A program made the position numbers and the translations under genes. DNA of 64,000 nucleotides, from contig NZ_CP088273.1 in the NCBI RefSeq assembly GCF_020731415.2, forward strand, positions 2,857,001 through 2,921,000. Reading direction: 5' to 3'. Below the pieces are notes generated by a model that worked only from the letters and a program-made list of their open reading frames with translations, ran no database searches and had not been told where the DNA came from. The stretch is from Phyllobacterium sp. T1293. Lineage in GTDB: Bacteria; Pseudomonadota; Alphaproteobacteria; Rhizobiales; Rhizobiaceae. Shown piece after piece: positions 54,019 through 63,922 of this stretch. Position 1 is the first letter of the stretch; every line of letters starts with the position of its first letter.

Positions 54019-55002
54019 ATGCATGTACTGGTCATTGGCGCTGCTGGCATGGTGGGCCGCAAACTGCTTGATAGAATTGCGGCCGAAGATGGCATCCTTG
54101 GCGGTGGTATTGACAAGCTGACACTCGTTGATGTGATCGAACCGGCAGCACCCGCCCGGCTGGCAAGCATTTCCACATCCAAAGCCGCTGACCTTTCTGA
54201 TCCGGGTGTCGCGGAACAGTTGATCGCCAGCCGTCCTGATCTGATCTTCCACCTTGCCGCTATTGTTTCCGGCGAGGCGGAAGCGGATTTCGAGAAGGGC
54301 TACAAGGTTAATCTGGATGGCACGCGCTCGCTGTTCGAGGCAATCCGGCTGGAAGGTGCCAAGGCAGCCTATCGTCCCCGTGTGGTTTTTGCCTCGTCGA
54401 TCGCGGTATTCGGCACGCCGTTTCCCGACAAGATCGGCGACGAGTTTTTCACGACCCCGCTCACCAGTTACGGCACGCAGAAGGCGATTTCCGAACTGCT
54501 ACTGTCAGATTACAGCCGCCGCGGCTTTTTCGATGGTATCGGCATCCGCCTGCCGACCATCTGTATTCGCCCCGGCAAGCCCAACAAGGCGGCATCGGGT
54601 TTCTTCTCCAACATTCTGCGCGAGCCACTGGCGGGGCAAGAGGCAATTCTGCCCGTAGACGAAAACGTGCGGCACTGGTTCGCCAGCCCGCGCTCGGCTG
54701 TCGGTTTCTTTGTGCATGCGGCAACACTTGATCTGGAAAAAGTGGGGCCGCGCCGCAACCTCTCCATGTCGGGTCTGTCAGCCTTGGTCGGTGAAGAGAT
54801 TGCTGCCCTGAAGCGTGTGGCAGGCGAGAAGGCGGTGAAACTGATCCGGCGCGAACCTGATCCCACGATCCAGAAGATTGTTGCGGGATGGGCAACAGAT
54901 TTCGACACGCGGCGCGCGGCAGCACTCGGCTTCAAGGCTGAGACGGTTTTTGACGACATCATAAAGGCGCATATTGAAGACGAACTGGGCGGAAACATAT
55001 GA
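54019..55002 (+). CDS. denD: D-erythronate dehydrogenase (DenD)-like NAD-dependent epimerase/dehydratase family protein
   Basis: A 327-residue extended SDR. It starts [20 protein letters not shown] (GxxGxxG, about 7-13), then [33 protein letters not shown], the catalytic SSIAVFG and [12 protein letters not shown] (Tyr and Lys), and [30 protein letters not shown]. This wording is that of the DenD group, which oxidises D-erythronate at C2. ATG 54019 is taken; a TTG at 54013 would add two residues. It ends in ATGA overlap with the next SDR gene. Confidence 0.85.
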   Translation: MHVLVIGAAGMVGRKLLDRIAAEDGILGGGIDKLTLVDVIEPAAPARLASISTSKAADLSDPGVAEQLIASRPDLIFHLAAIVSGEAEADFEKGYKVNLDGTRSLFEAIRLEGAKAAYRPRVVFASSIAVFGTPFPDKIGDEFFTTPLTSYGTQKAISELLLSDYSRRGFFDGIGIRLPTICIRPGKPNKAASGFFSNILREPLAGQEAILPVDENVRHWFASPRSAVGFFVHAATLDLEKVGPRRNLSMSGLSALVGEEIAALKRVAGEKAVKLIRREPDPTIQKIVAGWATDFDTRRAAALGFKAETVFDDIIKAHIEDELGGNI

Positions 55003-55775
55003 CCAATTATCAGGATTCAGGCAAAGGCAAGATCGCGCTCGTCACCGGTGGCGGTACGGGCGTTGGCAAGGCGATTTCAACAGCGCTGCTCGCTGTTGGC
55101 TGGACCGTTGTCATTACCGGTCGGCGCAAAGAGGTGCTTGATGAGGCGGCAAGGACGCTGACCAGCGAAACCAGGGGAACCGTCAAATCCATCGCGGCAG
55201 ACGTGAGCGACCCCAATTCCGTGGCTGCGCTTTTCGACGCTATCAAGACCGATTTTGGACGGCTGGATCTGCTGATTAACAATGCCGGTATCAATGTGCC
55301 GAATGTTGCCATGGAAGAGGTGACGTTCGAACAGTGGAACGCCATTCTGGGCGCCAATCTGACAGGGGCGTTCCTGTGTACACAACAGGCATTGAAACTG
55401 ATGAAGGCGCAGACGCCGCGCGGCGGGCGCATCATCAATAATGGTTCAATTTCCGCGACGACACCGCGCCCGAATTCAGCACCCTATACGGCAACGAAGC
55501 ATGCCATAACCGGCCTGACCAAATCCACGGCACTGGACGGGCGGTCCTTCGACATTGCCTGCGGGCAGATCGACATCGGCAATGCAACAACCGAAATGAC
55601 ATCGCGAATGGCCGGCGGTGTTTTGCAGGCCAATGGGGAAACCGCGAGCGAACCGACGATACCTGCGCATTATATCGGCGATGCTGTTGTCTACATGGCG
55701 GGTCTGCCGCTGGAAGCCAACGTGCTGTCGCTGACAGTCATGGCAACAAAAATGCCGCTGGTCGGGCGCGGATAG
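54999..55775 (+). CDS. SDR family oxidoreductase
   Basis: A 258-residue short-chain dehydrogenase with TGGGTGVG cofactor loop (about 15-22), NNAGIN (about 92), Ser in [12 protein letters not shown] and catalytic YTATKHAI. The C-terminal part is unusual ([22 protein letters not shown]), typical of a subgroup tied to sugar catabolism. It may be the aldose or lactol 1-dehydrogenase that starts the pathway (inference). Its start overlaps the denD stop, so the genes are coupled. Confidence 0.88.
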   Translation: MTNYQDSGKGKIALVTGGGTGVGKAISTALLAVGWTVVITGRRKEVLDEAARTLTSETRGTVKSIAADVSDPNSVAALFDAIKTDFGRLDLLINNAGINVPNVAMEEVTFEQWNAILGANLTGAFLCTQQALKLMKAQTPRGGRIINNGSISATTPRPNSAPYTATKHAITGLTKSTALDGRSFDIACGQIDIGNATTEMTSRMAGGVLQANGETASEPTIPAHYIGDAVVYMAGLPLEANVLSLTVMATKMPLVGRG

Positions 55776-55835
55776 CAATTCAAGGCGGCGTTTTGGGAGA
55801 AACACCGTTCGATAAAACAATAGGGAGGAACTGGC

Positions 55836-56900
55836 ATGGCATCAGTCGAATTCGCCAATGTAAGAAAATCATTCGGGACGCATCCGGTTATCAAGGGGGT
55901 TGATATCGAGATCGCCGATGGCGAGTTCGTCATTCTGGTTGGGCCATCGGGCTGCGGCAAGTCCACGCTTCTGCGCATGCTGGCGGGGCTTGAAAACATT
56001 TCCGCCGGTGAAATCCGTATCGGCGGTCAGGTGGTCAATGGTCTTGCGCCGAAGGAGCGCGACATTGCCATGGTGTTCCAGAATTATGCGCTCTACCCGC
56101 ACATGACCGTTGCCGACAATATGGCCTTCTCATTGACATTAAAGGGGGCTTCCAAAGCCGAGATCGACAAGCGCGTGAAACCAGCAGCGGAGATATTGGG
56201 GCTTACTCATTTGCTCGACCGCTTCCCCCGGCAGTTATCCGGTGGTCAGCGCCAGCGTGTTGCGATGGGCCGCGCCATTGTGCGTGACCCTCAGGTGTTC
56301 CTGTTTGACGAACCGCTCTCCAACCTCGATGCGAAATTGCGTGTCGCCATGCGGGCTGAGATCAAGGAACTGCACCAGCGGTTAAAGACAACCACTGTGT
56401 ATGTGACCCACGACCAGATCGAAGCCATGACCATGGCTGACAAGATCGTCGTCATGCATGACGGGATTGTCGAACAGATCGGCGCACCGCTGGAACTCTA
56501 TGACCAGCCGGCCAATCTGTTTGTCGCCAGCTTCATCGGCTCGCCCGCCATGAACATGATCAAGGGTAGGCTCGATGCCAACGATACACAGAAATTCATC
56601 ACCGAAAAGGGTGTGGTCCTGCCCGTGGCCAAGGCACCGGAAAGCGCCAAGGGCCGGGCGTTGATCTATGGTCTGCGGCCAGAGCATATGACGATCGTTG
56701 AAGGCGGAATTCCTGCAAACGTCGTTGTGATTGAGCCCACAGGATCGGAAACGCAGATGATCATGCGCATCGGCGGTGACGATATTACCGGCGTGTTTCA
56801 CCAGCGCATCAATGCCAAGCCCGGTGAAACCGTTGGCCTGTCGATCCATGCGGAGGCCACATATCTTTTCGACGCAGAGACCGGCAAGCGGCTGGTCTGA
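55836..56900 (+). CDS. sugar ABC transporter ATP-binding protein (UgpC family)
   Basis: A 354-residue CUT1 ATPase: Walker [10 protein letters not shown] (about 37-45), Q-loop [14 protein letters not shown], signature [15 protein letters not shown], Walker [14 protein letters not shown]-loop [11 protein letters not shown] and a TOBE domain with IYGLRPEHM. Every catalytic motif is canonical. AGGGAGGAACTGGC precedes the start. It stands before its binding protein and permeases, in the plus-strand sugar-acid operon. Confidence 0.95.
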   Translation: MASVEFANVRKSFGTHPVIKGVDIEIADGEFVILVGPSGCGKSTLLRMLAGLENISAGEIRIGGQVVNGLAPKERDIAMVFQNYALYPHMTVADNMAFSLTLKGASKAEIDKRVKPAAEILGLTHLLDRFPRQLSGGQRQRVAMGRAIVRDPQVFLFDEPLSNLDAKLRVAMRAEIKELHQRLKTTTVYVTHDQIEAMTMADKIVVMHDGIVEQIGAPLELYDQPANLFVASFIGSPAMNMIKGRLDANDTQKFITEKGVVLPVAKAPESAKGRALIYGLRPEHMTIVEGGIPANVVVIEPTGSETQMIMRIGGDDITGVFHQRINAKPGETVGLSIHAEATYLFDAETGKRLV

Positions 56901-57019
56901 AACTACCAAACGGCACCTGCCAATCGGGGAGCAGTGCCAGTCATAAAGCCCCCGAAGAGCATGAGCCGGAAGCGGGAGACGTTCCGGACATGCTTGTGAA
57001 ACCCAAAGGAGGAGCATCC

Positions 57020-58333
57020 ATGACCATCAATAGACGACATCTTCTCGGCGCTTCTGCCGGACTAGTGGCCGCAGCCGGATTGAACCGGTTCGGTCTTACC
57101 CCTGCCTTTGCGCAGGCTGCCCCCACCTACAAACCCGAAGCCGGCGCTAAACTGCGTCTGCTCCGCTGGGTACCGTTTGTACCTGCCGAAGAAGCTGCCT
57201 GGCTTGCCAATACCAAGAAATTTTCCGACGCCACCGGCGTTGAGGTGCGCATCGATAAGGAAAGCTGGGAGGATGTACGGCCGAAAGCGGCTGTTGCTGC
57301 CAATGTGGGCTCCGGTCCTGATATGGTGATGAGCTGGTTCGACGACCCGCATCAATATCCAGATAAGCTTGTCGATGTGACCGAACTTGGCACCTATCTC
57401 GGCGGCGCGCATGGCGGCTGGTATCCCGGCCTGGAGGGCTATGCCAAGCGCGACGGCAAATTCATTGCCCTACCGCTTTGCGCTATCGGTAATGCCATCG
57501 TTTATCGCGATAGCCACATGAAGGCCGCTGGCTTTAGTGAATTCCCAAAGGATACGGCTGGCTTCCTTGAACTTTGCAAGGCATTGCATGCCAAGGGCAC
57601 ACCGGCAGGTTTCCCGCACGGCAAGGCTGTTGGTGATGGCAACAATTATGCACATTGGCTGCTCTGGAGCCATGGCGGCAAGATGGTCGACGAAAGTGGC
57701 AAGGTTGTCATCAACAGTCCTGAAACGCTCGCTTCGGTCAAATATGCTCAGGAACTCTACAAGACATTCATTCCCGGCACGGAAAGCTGGCAGGACGTCA
57801 ACAACAACCGCGCTTTCCTCGCCGGGCAAGTCTCACTGACCGCTAATGGCGTGTCTGTCTATTATGCGGCGAAGAAAGATCCATCCATGGCAGCCATTGC
57901 CGAGGATATGCGCTCGGTCAACCTGCCCATTGGACCTATCGGCCAATCGGTCGAACTGCATCAGGCATCGACGCTTTCCATCTTCAAACACACAAAGTTC
58001 CCGGAAGCAGCCAAGGCCTATCTGCAGTTCATGTATCAGGCTGATAATATGAATGCGTGGATCGAGGGCGCCAGCGCCTATTGCTGCCAGCCATTGAAGG
58101 AATTTGCTGCCAACCCCGTCTGGAAATCCAACCCTATCCATGAAGCCTATGCCAAGGCTTCAGGAAGCCTACGGCCAAACGGCTATGCCGGACCGCTTGG
58201 AACAGCCTCAGCAGGCGTGATGGCCGACTATGTGCTTGTTGACATGTATGCCACCGCGGTGACGGGACAGATGACACCTGAAGATGCCATCGCTCAAGCC
58301 GAAAAACGCGCCAACCGTTACTACAACGTTTAG
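57020..58333 (+). CDS. sugar ABC transporter binding protein with Tat-type signal
   Basis: A 437-residue SBP_bac_1 protein. The N-terminus TINRRHLLGASAGLVAAAGLNRFG has the twin Arg followed by a moderately hydrophobic stretch, consistent with a Tat signal, and cleavage AFA-QAA. Mature blocks include LRLLRWVPFVPAEEAAWL, DMVMSWFDDPHQYPDKLVDV and FPHGKAVGDGNNYAHWLLWSHGG. ATG 57020 follows AAAGGAGGAGCATCC; an in-frame ATG at 56990 would put ten residues before the twin Arg. The ligand is probably a sugar or sugar acid used by the neighbouring enzymes. Confidence 0.92.
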   Translation: MTINRRHLLGASAGLVAAAGLNRFGLTPAFAQAAPTYKPEAGAKLRLLRWVPFVPAEEAAWLANTKKFSDATGVEVRIDKESWEDVRPKAAVAANVGSGPDMVMSWFDDPHQYPDKLVDVTELGTYLGGAHGGWYPGLEGYAKRDGKFIALPLCAIGNAIVYRDSHMKAAGFSEFPKDTAGFLELCKALHAKGTPAGFPHGKAVGDGNNYAHWLLWSHGGKMVDESGKVVINSPETLASVKYAQELYKTFIPGTESWQDVNNNRAFLAGQVSLTANGVSVYYAAKKDPSMAAIAEDMRSVNLPIGPIGQSVELHQASTLSIFKHTKFPEAAKAYLQFMYQADNMNAWIEGASAYCCQPLKEFAANPVWKSNPIHEAYAKASGSLRPNGYAGPLGTASAGVMADYVLVDMYATAVTGQMTPEDAIAQAEKRANRYYNV

Positions 58334-58395
58334 CCAGAGGTGGAGACCGGCAGGATGATGATCACAGGATTTAATGTGAAGGCGGGGTGCTCTTC

Positions 58396-59319
58396 ATGAC
58401 GGCGACAACAAAACCTTCGGCGCTTGTCGCCCTTACCCGGAACAACACCTTTCTTGGTTTCATGTTCCTCCTGCCGGCTGCTGTCTTCCTGCTGTGCTTT
58501 TTGACCTACCCGCTCGGGCTTGGTGTCTGGCTCGGTTTCACCGATGCCAAGATCGGGCGGGACGGCGTCTTCATTGGCCTTGAAAACTATCAGGCACTCG
58601 CCAGCGATTCCGTTTTCTGGATGGCTGTCTATAATACGGTTCTCTACACCTTCATCGCCTCTGTCTTGAAATTTGGGCTGGGCTTATGGTTGGCGTTGAT
58701 CCTCAATGAGAACCTGCCATTCAAGTCGTTCTTCCGCGCCATTATTCTCCTGCCCTGGGTTGTCCCGACTGTGCTGTCGGCGCTCGCCTTCTGGTGGATC
58801 TATGATGCGCAGTTTTCAATCCTTTCCTGGTCGCTGATCAAACTCGGCCTGATCGATACGCCCATTAATTTCCTCGGCGATCCGAACAATGCACGCGCTT
58901 CGGTGATTGCCGCCAATGTCTGGCGCGGTATTCCCTTCGTCGCCATCTCGCTGCTTGCGGGCCTTCAGACCATACCGCAATCATTGCATGAGGCAGCCTC
59001 GCTCGATGGTGCAACCGGCTGGCAGCGCTTCCGCTTTATAACGTTGCCAATGCTCACCCCGATTATCGCCGTAGTGATGACCTTCTCGGTTCTCTTCACC
59101 TTCACCGATTTCCAGCTGATCTATGTGCTGACCAAGGGCGGGCCTGTTAATGCGACCCACCTCATGGCCACGCTTTCATTCCAGCGCGGCATTCCCGGCG
59201 GGCAACTCGGTGAAGGCGCTGCGATTGCCGTCGCCATGATCCCGTTCCTCCTTGCCTCAATCCTGTTCTCGTTCTTCGGCCTTCAGCGCCGGAAATGGCA
59301 ACAGGGCGGACAGGATTGA
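58396..59319 (+). CDS. sugar ABC transporter permease (MalF/UgpA type)
   Basis: A 307-residue permease with six helices. EAA loop QSLHEAASLDGATGWQRFRFITLPMLTPIIAV (about 200-231). ATG 58396 is chosen; an in-frame GTG at 58387 sits on the ribosome binding site GGGG. It pairs with the permease that follows 15 bp downstream. Confidence 0.93.
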   Translation: MTATTKPSALVALTRNNTFLGFMFLLPAAVFLLCFLTYPLGLGVWLGFTDAKIGRDGVFIGLENYQALASDSVFWMAVYNTVLYTFIASVLKFGLGLWLALILNENLPFKSFFRAIILLPWVVPTVLSALAFWWIYDAQFSILSWSLIKLGLIDTPINFLGDPNNARASVIAANVWRGIPFVAISLLAGLQTIPQSLHEAASLDGATGWQRFRFITLPMLTPIIAVVMTFSVLFTFTDFQLIYVLTKGGPVNATHLMATLSFQRGIPGGQLGEGAAIAVAMIPFLLASILFSFFGLQRRKWQQGGQD

Positions 59320-59334
59320 TAGGGGAGAATGATC

Positions 59335-60234
59335 ATGAGCATTTCCGAACAGACAAACATACAGACCCTGACCGATGATGCACAGGGCATGAGCTATCTC
59401 AACAGGTTGCCGCGGCGGATCGTCGTGCTTTACCTGCCGCTGGCCGTCTTCATCATTGTCCTGCTCTTCCCATTCTATTGGATGGCAATTACGGCAGTGA
59501 AGCCGAATTCACAGCTAACCGACTATAACAATTACAGCCCATTCTGGGTGGTGGGTCCAACGCTCGACCATATCAAATATCTGCTGTTCGAGACCTCCTA
59601 TCCCGGCTGGCTGTGGAACACGCTTGTCGTGTCGGTCTGCGCTACAGTCCTGTCGCTCGCAGCCTCTGTTTTCGCCGCCTATGCGATCGAGCGCATCCGT
59701 TTCAAGGGTTCGCGTTCCGTCGGACTTCTGATCTTCCTTGCCTATCTCGTACCGCCTTCGATCCTGTTCATTCCGCTCGCTGTGATCGTCTTCAAGTTCG
59801 GTATCTATGACAGCAAGCTCGCGCTGATCTTTACCTACCCGACATTCCTCATCCCGTTCTGCACATGGCTGCTGATGGGCTACTTCCGCTCAATCCCGTT
59901 CGAACTGGAAGAAAGCGCGCTCGTCGATGGCGCATCGCGCTGGCAAATCCTCGTCAGGGTCATATTGCCGCTGGCAGTACCGGGACTGATCTCTGCGGGT
60001 ATTTTCGCCTTCACTTTATCGTGGAATGAGTTCATCTATGCGCTGACCTTTATCCAGTCCTCGGAGAACAAGACTGTTCCGGTCGGTGTCCTGACGGAAC
60101 TGGTTCGAGGGGACGTTTTCGAGTGGGGTTCGCTGATGGCAGGTGCGCTGTTTGGCTCGCTGCCCGTCGTGATCCTCTACTCATTCTTTGTCGATTATTA
60201 CGTGTCCTCAATGACCGGAGCGGTCAAAGAGTAA
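59335..60234 (+). CDS. carbohydrate ABC transporter permease (MalG/UgpE type)
   Basis: A 299-residue permease with six helices. EAA loop [31 protein letters not shown] (about 187-217), and a typical end [19 protein letters not shown] 59335 has AGGGGAGA six bases upstream; ATG 59329 directly abuts that site. Last transporter gene before the dehydratase. Confidence 0.93.
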   Translation: MSISEQTNIQTLTDDAQGMSYLNRLPRRIVVLYLPLAVFIIVLLFPFYWMAITAVKPNSQLTDYNNYSPFWVVGPTLDHIKYLLFETSYPGWLWNTLVVSVCATVLSLAASVFAAYAIERIRFKGSRSVGLLIFLAYLVPPSILFIPLAVIVFKFGIYDSKLALIFTYPTFLIPFCTWLLMGYFRSIPFELEESALVDGASRWQILVRVILPLAVPGLISAGIFAFTLSWNEFIYALTFIQSSENKTVPVGVLTELVRGDVFEWGSLMAGALFGSLPVVILYSFFVDYYVSSMTGAVKE

Positions 60235-60263
60235 TTGGGGTTTACCCCATCCAGGAGTACATT

Positions 60264-62065
60264 ATGACGACCACCAAAACCCCGAAAAAGCTTCGCTCGC
60301 AGGAATGGTTCGACAATCCTGATAATCCGGGGATGACGGCGCTCTATCTTGAACGCTATCTCAATTATGGCCTGACCCGTGAAGAATTGCAGTCGGGCAA
60401 GCCGATCATCGGCATCGCGCAGACCGGCTCTGATCTTTCTCCGTGCAACCGCCATCACATTGAACTGGCGAAGCGGGTGCGCGACGGGATTATCGCTGCT
60501 GGCGGCATTCCCTTCGAGTTTCCGGTGCATCCCATTCAGGAAACCGGCAAACGTCCCGGTGCGGCGCTTGATCGTAACCTTGCCTATCTCGGACTGGTGG
60601 AAGTGCTTTTCGGTTATCCGCTCGACGGCGTCGTGCTCACCATCGGTTGTGACAAGACAACCCCTGCCATGCTGATGGGCGCTGCGACGGTCAATATTCC
60701 GGCCATCGCGCTATCTGTCGGCCCGATGCTGAATGGCTGGCATCGCGGCGAGCGCACCGGCTCCGGTACAATCGTCTGGAAGTCGCGCGAAAAGCTGACA
60801 TCGGGCGAAATCAATTATGATGAGTTCATGGATATCGTTGCATCCTCCGCCCCATCAGTCGGCTATTGCAACACCATGGGCACGGCAACCACGATGAATT
60901 CGCTGGCCGAGGCACTCGGTATGGAACTACCGGGCGGTGCGGCGATTCCAGCGCCCTATCGTGAGCGCGGCCAGATTTCCTATGATACCGGCAAACGCAT
61001 CGTCGAGATGGTGCGCGAAGACCTGAAACCTTCCGATATCATGACGCGCGAAGCCTTCGAAAATGCCATTGTCATCAATTCGGCCATCGGTGGCTCGACC
61101 AATGCGCCGATCCATTTGAATGCCATTGCCCGCCACCTCGATATTGCACTCGACAATGATGATTGGCAGGCCATTGGTCACGACGTGCCACTCTTGGTCA
61201 ATCTGCAACCGGCGGGTGAATATCTGGGTGAAGATTACCACCGCGCGGGCGGCGTTCCTGCTGTCGTGGCGGAGCTGCTGAAAGCGAAACGGTTGCCGCA
61301 CCCATCGGCACTTACGGTCAATGGCAAAAGTATCGGTACCAATTGCGAGGGCGTCGAAAACCTCAACACTGATGTCATCCGTCCTTACGGGACACCATTG
61401 AAGAAGAAGGCCGGATTCATCAACCTCAAGGGTAATCTCTTCGATAGCGCCATTATGAAAACCAGCGTGATTTCAGATGAATTCCGCGAACGTTATCTCT
61501 CCAACCCTGATGACCCGGAAGCGTTTGAGGGTATCGCCGAAGTGTTCGAGGGTCCGGAAGATTATCATGCACGAATCGATGACCCGAAGCTTGGTCTTGA
61601 TGAGCACAGCATCCTGATTATGCGCGGTACCGGTCCAATTGGTTATCCCGGCGCGGCTGAGGTCGTCAATATGCAGCCCCGGGCTACCTGCTCAAGAAAG
61701 GCATCCACGCCTTGCCGTGTCTTGGTGATGGACGCCAATCCGGCACATCGGGCTCGCCGTCCATTCTCAATGCTTCACCCGAAGCAGCTGTTAATGGCGG
61801 TCTGGCGCTGGTGCGTTCCGGCGATCATCTGCGCATCGATTTGAGGAAGGGCACAGCCAATATTCTTATCGATGACGAGGAATTGCAGAAGCGCAAAGAG
61901 GATCTGTTGGCAGCGGGTGGATACAAATATCCAGCCAGCCAGACACCGTGGCAGGAAATCCAGCGCAGCATGGTCGACCAGCTGGCGCAGGGCATGGTGC
62001 TGAAACCCGCTGTCAATTACCAGCGCATAGCCCAGACCAAGGGATTGCCGCGCGACAACCACTGA
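60264..62065 (+). pseudogene. IlvD/Edd-family sugar-acid dehydratase, frameshifted near 61680
   Basis: The intact gene would encode about 600 residues of the IlvD/Edd Fe-S dehydratase family (xylonate/arabinonate/fuconate dehydratase type). The first part reads normally: [13 protein letters not shown] with a cluster Cys, [48 protein letters not shown] and [22 protein letters not shown]. Then the frame breaks: at 61677-61680 a run of CCCC is followed by GGG, and after it the family sequence continues in the +1 frame ([30 protein letters not shown] and onward to the stop at 62065). Adding one C restores the frame. It may be a real mutation or an assembly error in a homopolymer. The product dehydrates aldonic acids to 2-keto-3-deoxy acids. 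ATG 60264 follows CAGGAGTAC. Confidence 0.88.
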
Positions 62066-62087
62066 CGCCAGATATTCGGGAGGAACC

Positions 62088-62840
62088 ATGGCGAATACTA
62101 TCAGGCGCTATGAAGGGCGGCACGCGGTTATCACCGGTGGCGCTTCCGGCATAGGCTACCGGACAGCGGAGCGGATCGTGTCGGAAGGTGGCACGGTCAG
62201 TCTCTGGGACATGGATGCGGCACGGATCGAGGAAGCAAGGGCAAAGCTCGGTGCTACAGCCAGCGGCATCGCCCTTGATGTCTCCGATCCGGTTCAGGTG
62301 GAAAAGGCAGCACAGGATACGGCTGCTGATTTCGGCAAGATCGATATCCTGATCTGCTCTGCCGGTATTACCGGTCCCAATGCCAAGGTCGCCGATTACC
62401 CTATCGACCAGTGGAAGCGGGTTTTTGACATCAACATCAACGGGCTTTTCTATTGTAACCGCTTTGTCGTTCCAATCATGCAGAAGAACGGTTATGGGCG
62501 CATCGTCAATGTCGCGTCCATCGCAGGTAAGGAAGGCAACCCCAACGCCTCCGCTTACAGTGCATCAAAAGCTGCTGTTATCGGCCTTACCAAATCTCTG
62601 GGCAAGGAGCTGGTGCATGATGGGATCACCGTCAATGCCATTACACCCGCGACGGTAGACACGCCCATCCTGCAGCAATTGAAGCCGGAATTCATCGACT
62701 ACATGCTGTCGAAGATTCCCATGCAGCGCTTCGGCAAGGTCGAAGAGCTGGCATCGCTGATTACATGGATTGCCAGTGAAGAATGTTCATTCACCACAGG
62801 CGCCGTTTTCGATATTTCCGGTGGCCGCGCCACCTATTGA
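62088..62840 (+). CDS. SDR family oxidoreductase, likely 2-keto-3-deoxy-sugar-acid 4-dehydrogenase
   Basis: A 250-residue short-chain dehydrogenase: ITGGASGIGYRTAERI (about 14-29), CSAGITGP (about 86), Ser in VNVASIAGKEG and catalytic YSASKAAVIGLTKSLGKEL. ATG 62088 follows GGGAGGAACC. It lies between the dehydratase and a fumarylacetoacetase-family gene, exactly the order seen in L-fucose and L-rhamnose non-phosphorylative pathways, where such an SDR oxidises C4 of the 2-keto-3-deoxy acid. Function inferred mainly from that context. Confidence 0.88.
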   Translation: MANTIRRYEGRHAVITGGASGIGYRTAERIVSEGGTVSLWDMDAARIEEARAKLGATASGIALDVSDPVQVEKAAQDTAADFGKIDILICSAGITGPNAKVADYPIDQWKRVFDININGLFYCNRFVVPIMQKNGYGRIVNVASIAGKEGNPNASAYSASKAAVIGLTKSLGKELVHDGITVNAITPATVDTPILQQLKPEFIDYMLSKIPMQRFGKVEELASLITWIASEECSFTTGAVFDISGGRATY

Positions 62841-62867
62841 CCACCTCCCAATCAGAAAGGTTATCCC

Positions 62868-63707
62868 ATGAAACTCGTGCGTTATGGCCCTGCCGGTCAG
62901 GAAAAGCCGGGGCTTGTCGACAAGGATGGCAAGGTTCGCGATCTCTCCGCCCACGTCAAGGATATCGCCGGTGAAGCAATCTCCCCTGCGGGTTTGAAGA
63001 CGCTTGCTGCTATCGATCCGGCGTCGCTGCCGGAGGTTGCTGTGGAACGCTACGGTGCCTGCGTAACGGGAACAGGAAAATTCATCTGTATCGGCCTCAA
63101 CTATTCCGATCACGCGGCTGAGACTGGAGCCACGGTGCCGCCGGAGCCAATCATTTTCATGAAGGCGACCTCGGCCATTGTCGGCCCGAATGATAATGTG
63201 GAGATACCGCGCGGCTCACTCAAGACCGATTGGGAAGTCGAACTTGGGGTCGTTATCGGCAAACACGCCAAATATGTCAGCGAGGAAGAAGCGCTCGATC
63301 ACGTGGCGGGATATTGCCTCATCAATGACGTGTCGGAACGCGCCTTTCAGGCGGAACGTCAGGGTCAATGGACCAAGGGCAAGAGCAGCGACACCTTCGG
63401 CCCGACGGGTCCGTGGCTTGTTACCAAGGATGAAATTGCCGACCCGCAAAAACTGAAAATGTGGCTGGAGGTCAATGGTCATCGCTACCAGAACGGCTCG
63501 ACCGAGACGATGGTTTACGGTGTCAAATACCTCGTTTCCTATCTGTCGCAATTCATGAGCCTGCATCCGGGTGATATCATCTCCACAGGTACACCGCCCG
63601 GTGTCGGCCTTGGCCAGAAGCCGAATATCTTCCTGAAAGCCGGAGATGTCATGACACTGGGCATTGAAGGTCTGGGTGAACAAAAGCAGACTGTTATTCA
63701 GGGTTGA
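62868..63707 (+). CDS. fumarylacetoacetate hydrolase family protein, likely 2,4-diketo-3-deoxy-acid hydrolase
   Basis: A 279-residue FAH-family enzyme. Blocks: CIGLNYSDHAAETG (about 71-84), KATSAIVGPNDNVEIP (about 97-112), WEVELGVVIGKHAKYV with the metal-binding Glu, YCLINDVSERAFQ and ISTGTPPGVGLG. These are the fold and metal ligands of FAH-like hydrolases. Next to the SDR and dehydratase it most likely cleaves a 2,4-diketo-3-deoxy acid to pyruvate and a hydroxy acid, as LRA6 does. Generic 2-keto hydrolase is the alternative. Confidence 0.88.
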   Translation: MKLVRYGPAGQEKPGLVDKDGKVRDLSAHVKDIAGEAISPAGLKTLAAIDPASLPEVAVERYGACVTGTGKFICIGLNYSDHAAETGATVPPEPIIFMKATSAIVGPNDNVEIPRGSLKTDWEVELGVVIGKHAKYVSEEEALDHVAGYCLINDVSERAFQAERQGQWTKGKSSDTFGPTGPWLVTKDEIADPQKLKMWLEVNGHRYQNGSTETMVYGVKYLVSYLSQFMSLHPGDIISTGTPPGVGLGQKPNIFLKAGDVMTLGIEGLGEQKQTVIQG

Positions 63708-63733
63708 CCTTAAAGCCAAATGTGCGTGGTTAT

Positions 63734-63858
63734 GGTTCGTGGTTCGACAAGCTCACCATGAGGGCGAGTGAGGCTGCAACGATAATCGGAAAGGTTGCAA
63801 AATTGTGCTCCCTTTCATCACCAATCTCCCTCATGGTGAGCCAATCGAACCACGAACC
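63734..63858. repeat. inverted repeat element downstream of the sugar-acid operon
   Basis: The 31-bp arms 63734-63764 (GGTTCGTGGTTCGACAAGCT, then CACCATGAGGG) and 63828-63858 are reverse complements with three adjacent mismatches in the middle, separated by 63 bp. It lies 27 bp after the last stop. It looks like a dispersed intergenic repeat of the group and could also end transcription. A short open frame inside it is a shadow. Confidence 0.7.
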
Positions 63859-63922
63859 ACACATCCAGACCAAAACCACGCGCAATTGACTGAGCTATAA
63901 GCGGCAAAGGGAGTTCCAGATA

